From an uncultured SAR86 cluster bacterium (GTDB taxonomy: Bacteria; Pseudomonadota; Gammaproteobacteria; Magnimaribacterales; AG-339-G14), in assembly GCA_902522825.1 (NCBI GenBank), contig CABYXE010000007.1:1-39084 (forward strand): DNA of 39,084 nucleotides, written 5' to 3'. Of the stretch, positions 38,313 through 39,084 are shown in pieces. How positions within the stretch are numbered: position 1 is the stretch's first letter; every line of letters begins with the position of its first letter. The position numbers were made by a program, and so were the translations under genes. The notes below the pieces were generated by a model, which made no database searches, was not told where the DNA came from, and was given only the letters and a program-made list of their open reading frames with translations.

Positions 38313-39084
38313 TGGAAATTATAAAAAAAATTGGCGATTTAAATAACGTTAAAAGAACAAGGCCCTTAGCTTTAATTCCAACAATGGGGAACCTCCATCA
38401 AGGACATTTAAGCCTCTTAAAAAAAGCAAAAACTTTAAATCTTGCAACTTTAGTGACGATTTTTGTAAACCCGCTTCAGTTCGGACCAAAAGAGGACCTT
38501 GAGACTTATCCACGGTCCCTAGACCAAGACATGGAAAAACTTATTGAAGAAGATTGTGATTATTTGTTTCTGCCTAAAAAAAAGGAATTACTTGAGGGCA
38601 TTAAGTATCTAAAAGCACCTTTGTCAGATCAATTATGCGGTCAAAATAGACCAGGTCATTTTGATGGTGTAGTCACAATAGTGCATCGCTTTCTCGAGTT
38701 AATAAAACCTGAATTTTGCTTATTTGGCCAAAAAGATTTTCAACAGCAATTAGTCATAAAAAATCACTTAGAAAATGAAAATTTGCCAACCAAGTTAATT
38801 TTAGGACCAACTGTCAGAGATAAAAATGGGTTGGCCTTATCATCAAGAAATAATTACCTGTCAAATAAAGAGCAAGAAGAAGCGGCTCAAATTTTTAAAT
38901 GTCTAAAAATAATTTCCGAAACTATAGCGATAAATAAATCTAATGGAGGAGAAGATTTTTTAATAAAAAATTTAGAAGCATGTAAAAAGTTAGAGAATCA
39001 ACTTCAAAAAAAGGGCTTTGATATAGACTATTTAGAGATTGTAAATGCCAATACTTTAAAAAAAATAACTGTAAGTGACTCTGA
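38312..39084 (+). CDS. panC: Pantothenate synthetase, 5' part (cut by window end)
   Basis: Joins pantoate and beta-alanine with ATP. The frame opens with GTG at 38312, sharing one base with the panB TAG, and runs open to the window end: 257 codons of about 283 in E. coli, so only the C-terminal tail is missing. Motifs: PTMGNLHQGHLSL near residue 23 (HIGH-like), FVNPLQFGPKED, CGQNRPGHFDGV, FGQKDFQQ and LALSSRN (KMSKS-like region). This is a normal gene interrupted by the edge rather than a broken one. Confidence 0.95.
   Translation, partial: MEIIKKIGDLNNVKRTRPLALIPTMGNLHQGHLSLLKKAKTLNLATLVTIFVNPLQFGPKEDLETYPRSLDQDMEKLIEEDCDYLFLPKKKELLEGIKYLKAPLSDQLCGQNRPGHFDGVVTIVHRFLELIKPEFCLFGQKDFQQQLVIKNHLENENLPTKLILGPTVRDKNGLALSSRNNYLSNKEQEEAAQIFKCLKIISETIAINKSNGGEDFLIKNLEACKKLENQLQKKGFDIDYLEIVNANTLKKITVSDS

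Noticed and set aside
39060-39084. panC as a truncated pseudogene
   Set aside because: The frame is open to the last base and all motifs are intact; the gene is simply cut by the window edge.

Overview
The window is AT-rich chromosomal DNA from a gammaproteobacterium with a compact genome. The 16S gene is of gammaproteobacterial type, and several gene neighbourhoods are typical of that class: tyrS next to the rRNA operon, aroK-aroB-gltB-gltD, algC-argB-slmA, and tesA divergent from a YbbA/YbbP-type ABC system. Low GC, gaps of 0-20 bases, many overlapping genes and missing familiar neighbours suggest a streamlined marine lineage. SAR86-like is my best guess; I could not run a 16S search. I see no insertion sequence, phage, CRISPR array or tRNA gene.

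Layout. (1) 1-1039: 3' part of tyrS. (2) 1055-6317: a complete rRNA operon (16S-23S-5S) with a tRNA-free spacer, RNase III-type processing stems that can be paired by eye, and a strong hairpin terminator shared with the convergent operon. (3) 6316-11737, minus strand: cobS-cobT, a diiron ferritin-like protein, a 2OG-Fe(II) oxygenase and a type II pantothenate kinase. This is the most unusual neighbourhood here: two O2-activating iron enzymes directly downstream of a metal-chelatase-type MoxR/VWA pair. (4) 11838-18948: cysE and tesB, then tesA facing a lolD/ybbA-like ABC ATPase and its large FtsX-type permease, an alpha/beta hydrolase and a membrane-anchored GST-like protein. (5) 18968-26770, minus strand: aroK-aroB, a terminator, a control region with a 25-bp tandem repeat, then gltB-gltD. 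(6) 26822-32033: mrcA (PBP1A), facing the algC-argB-slmA operon. (7) 32076-36546: ilvE, then a four-gene glycan-type module (GT4 glycosyltransferase, methyltransferase, alpha/alpha-barrel protein, and a convergent second methyltransferase). (8) 36569-39084: an alpha/beta hydrolase, panB, and panC cut off by the window end.

How the genes connect. panB and panC make pantothenate and the type II kinase at 6316-7119 would commit it to CoA, so the two ends of the window serve one pathway. gltBD supplies glutamate, argB starts the committed part of arginine synthesis, ilvE finishes branched-chain amino acids, aroKB feeds chorismate, and cysE makes O-acetylserine. mrcA, algC, slmA and the GT4 module concern the envelope and cell division. 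Starts include ATG, GTG and TTG. Some genes have a visible Shine-Dalgarno (algC, aroK, cysE), but many have none, and one promoter (8935-8962) is placed so that its transcript would begin at the start codon.
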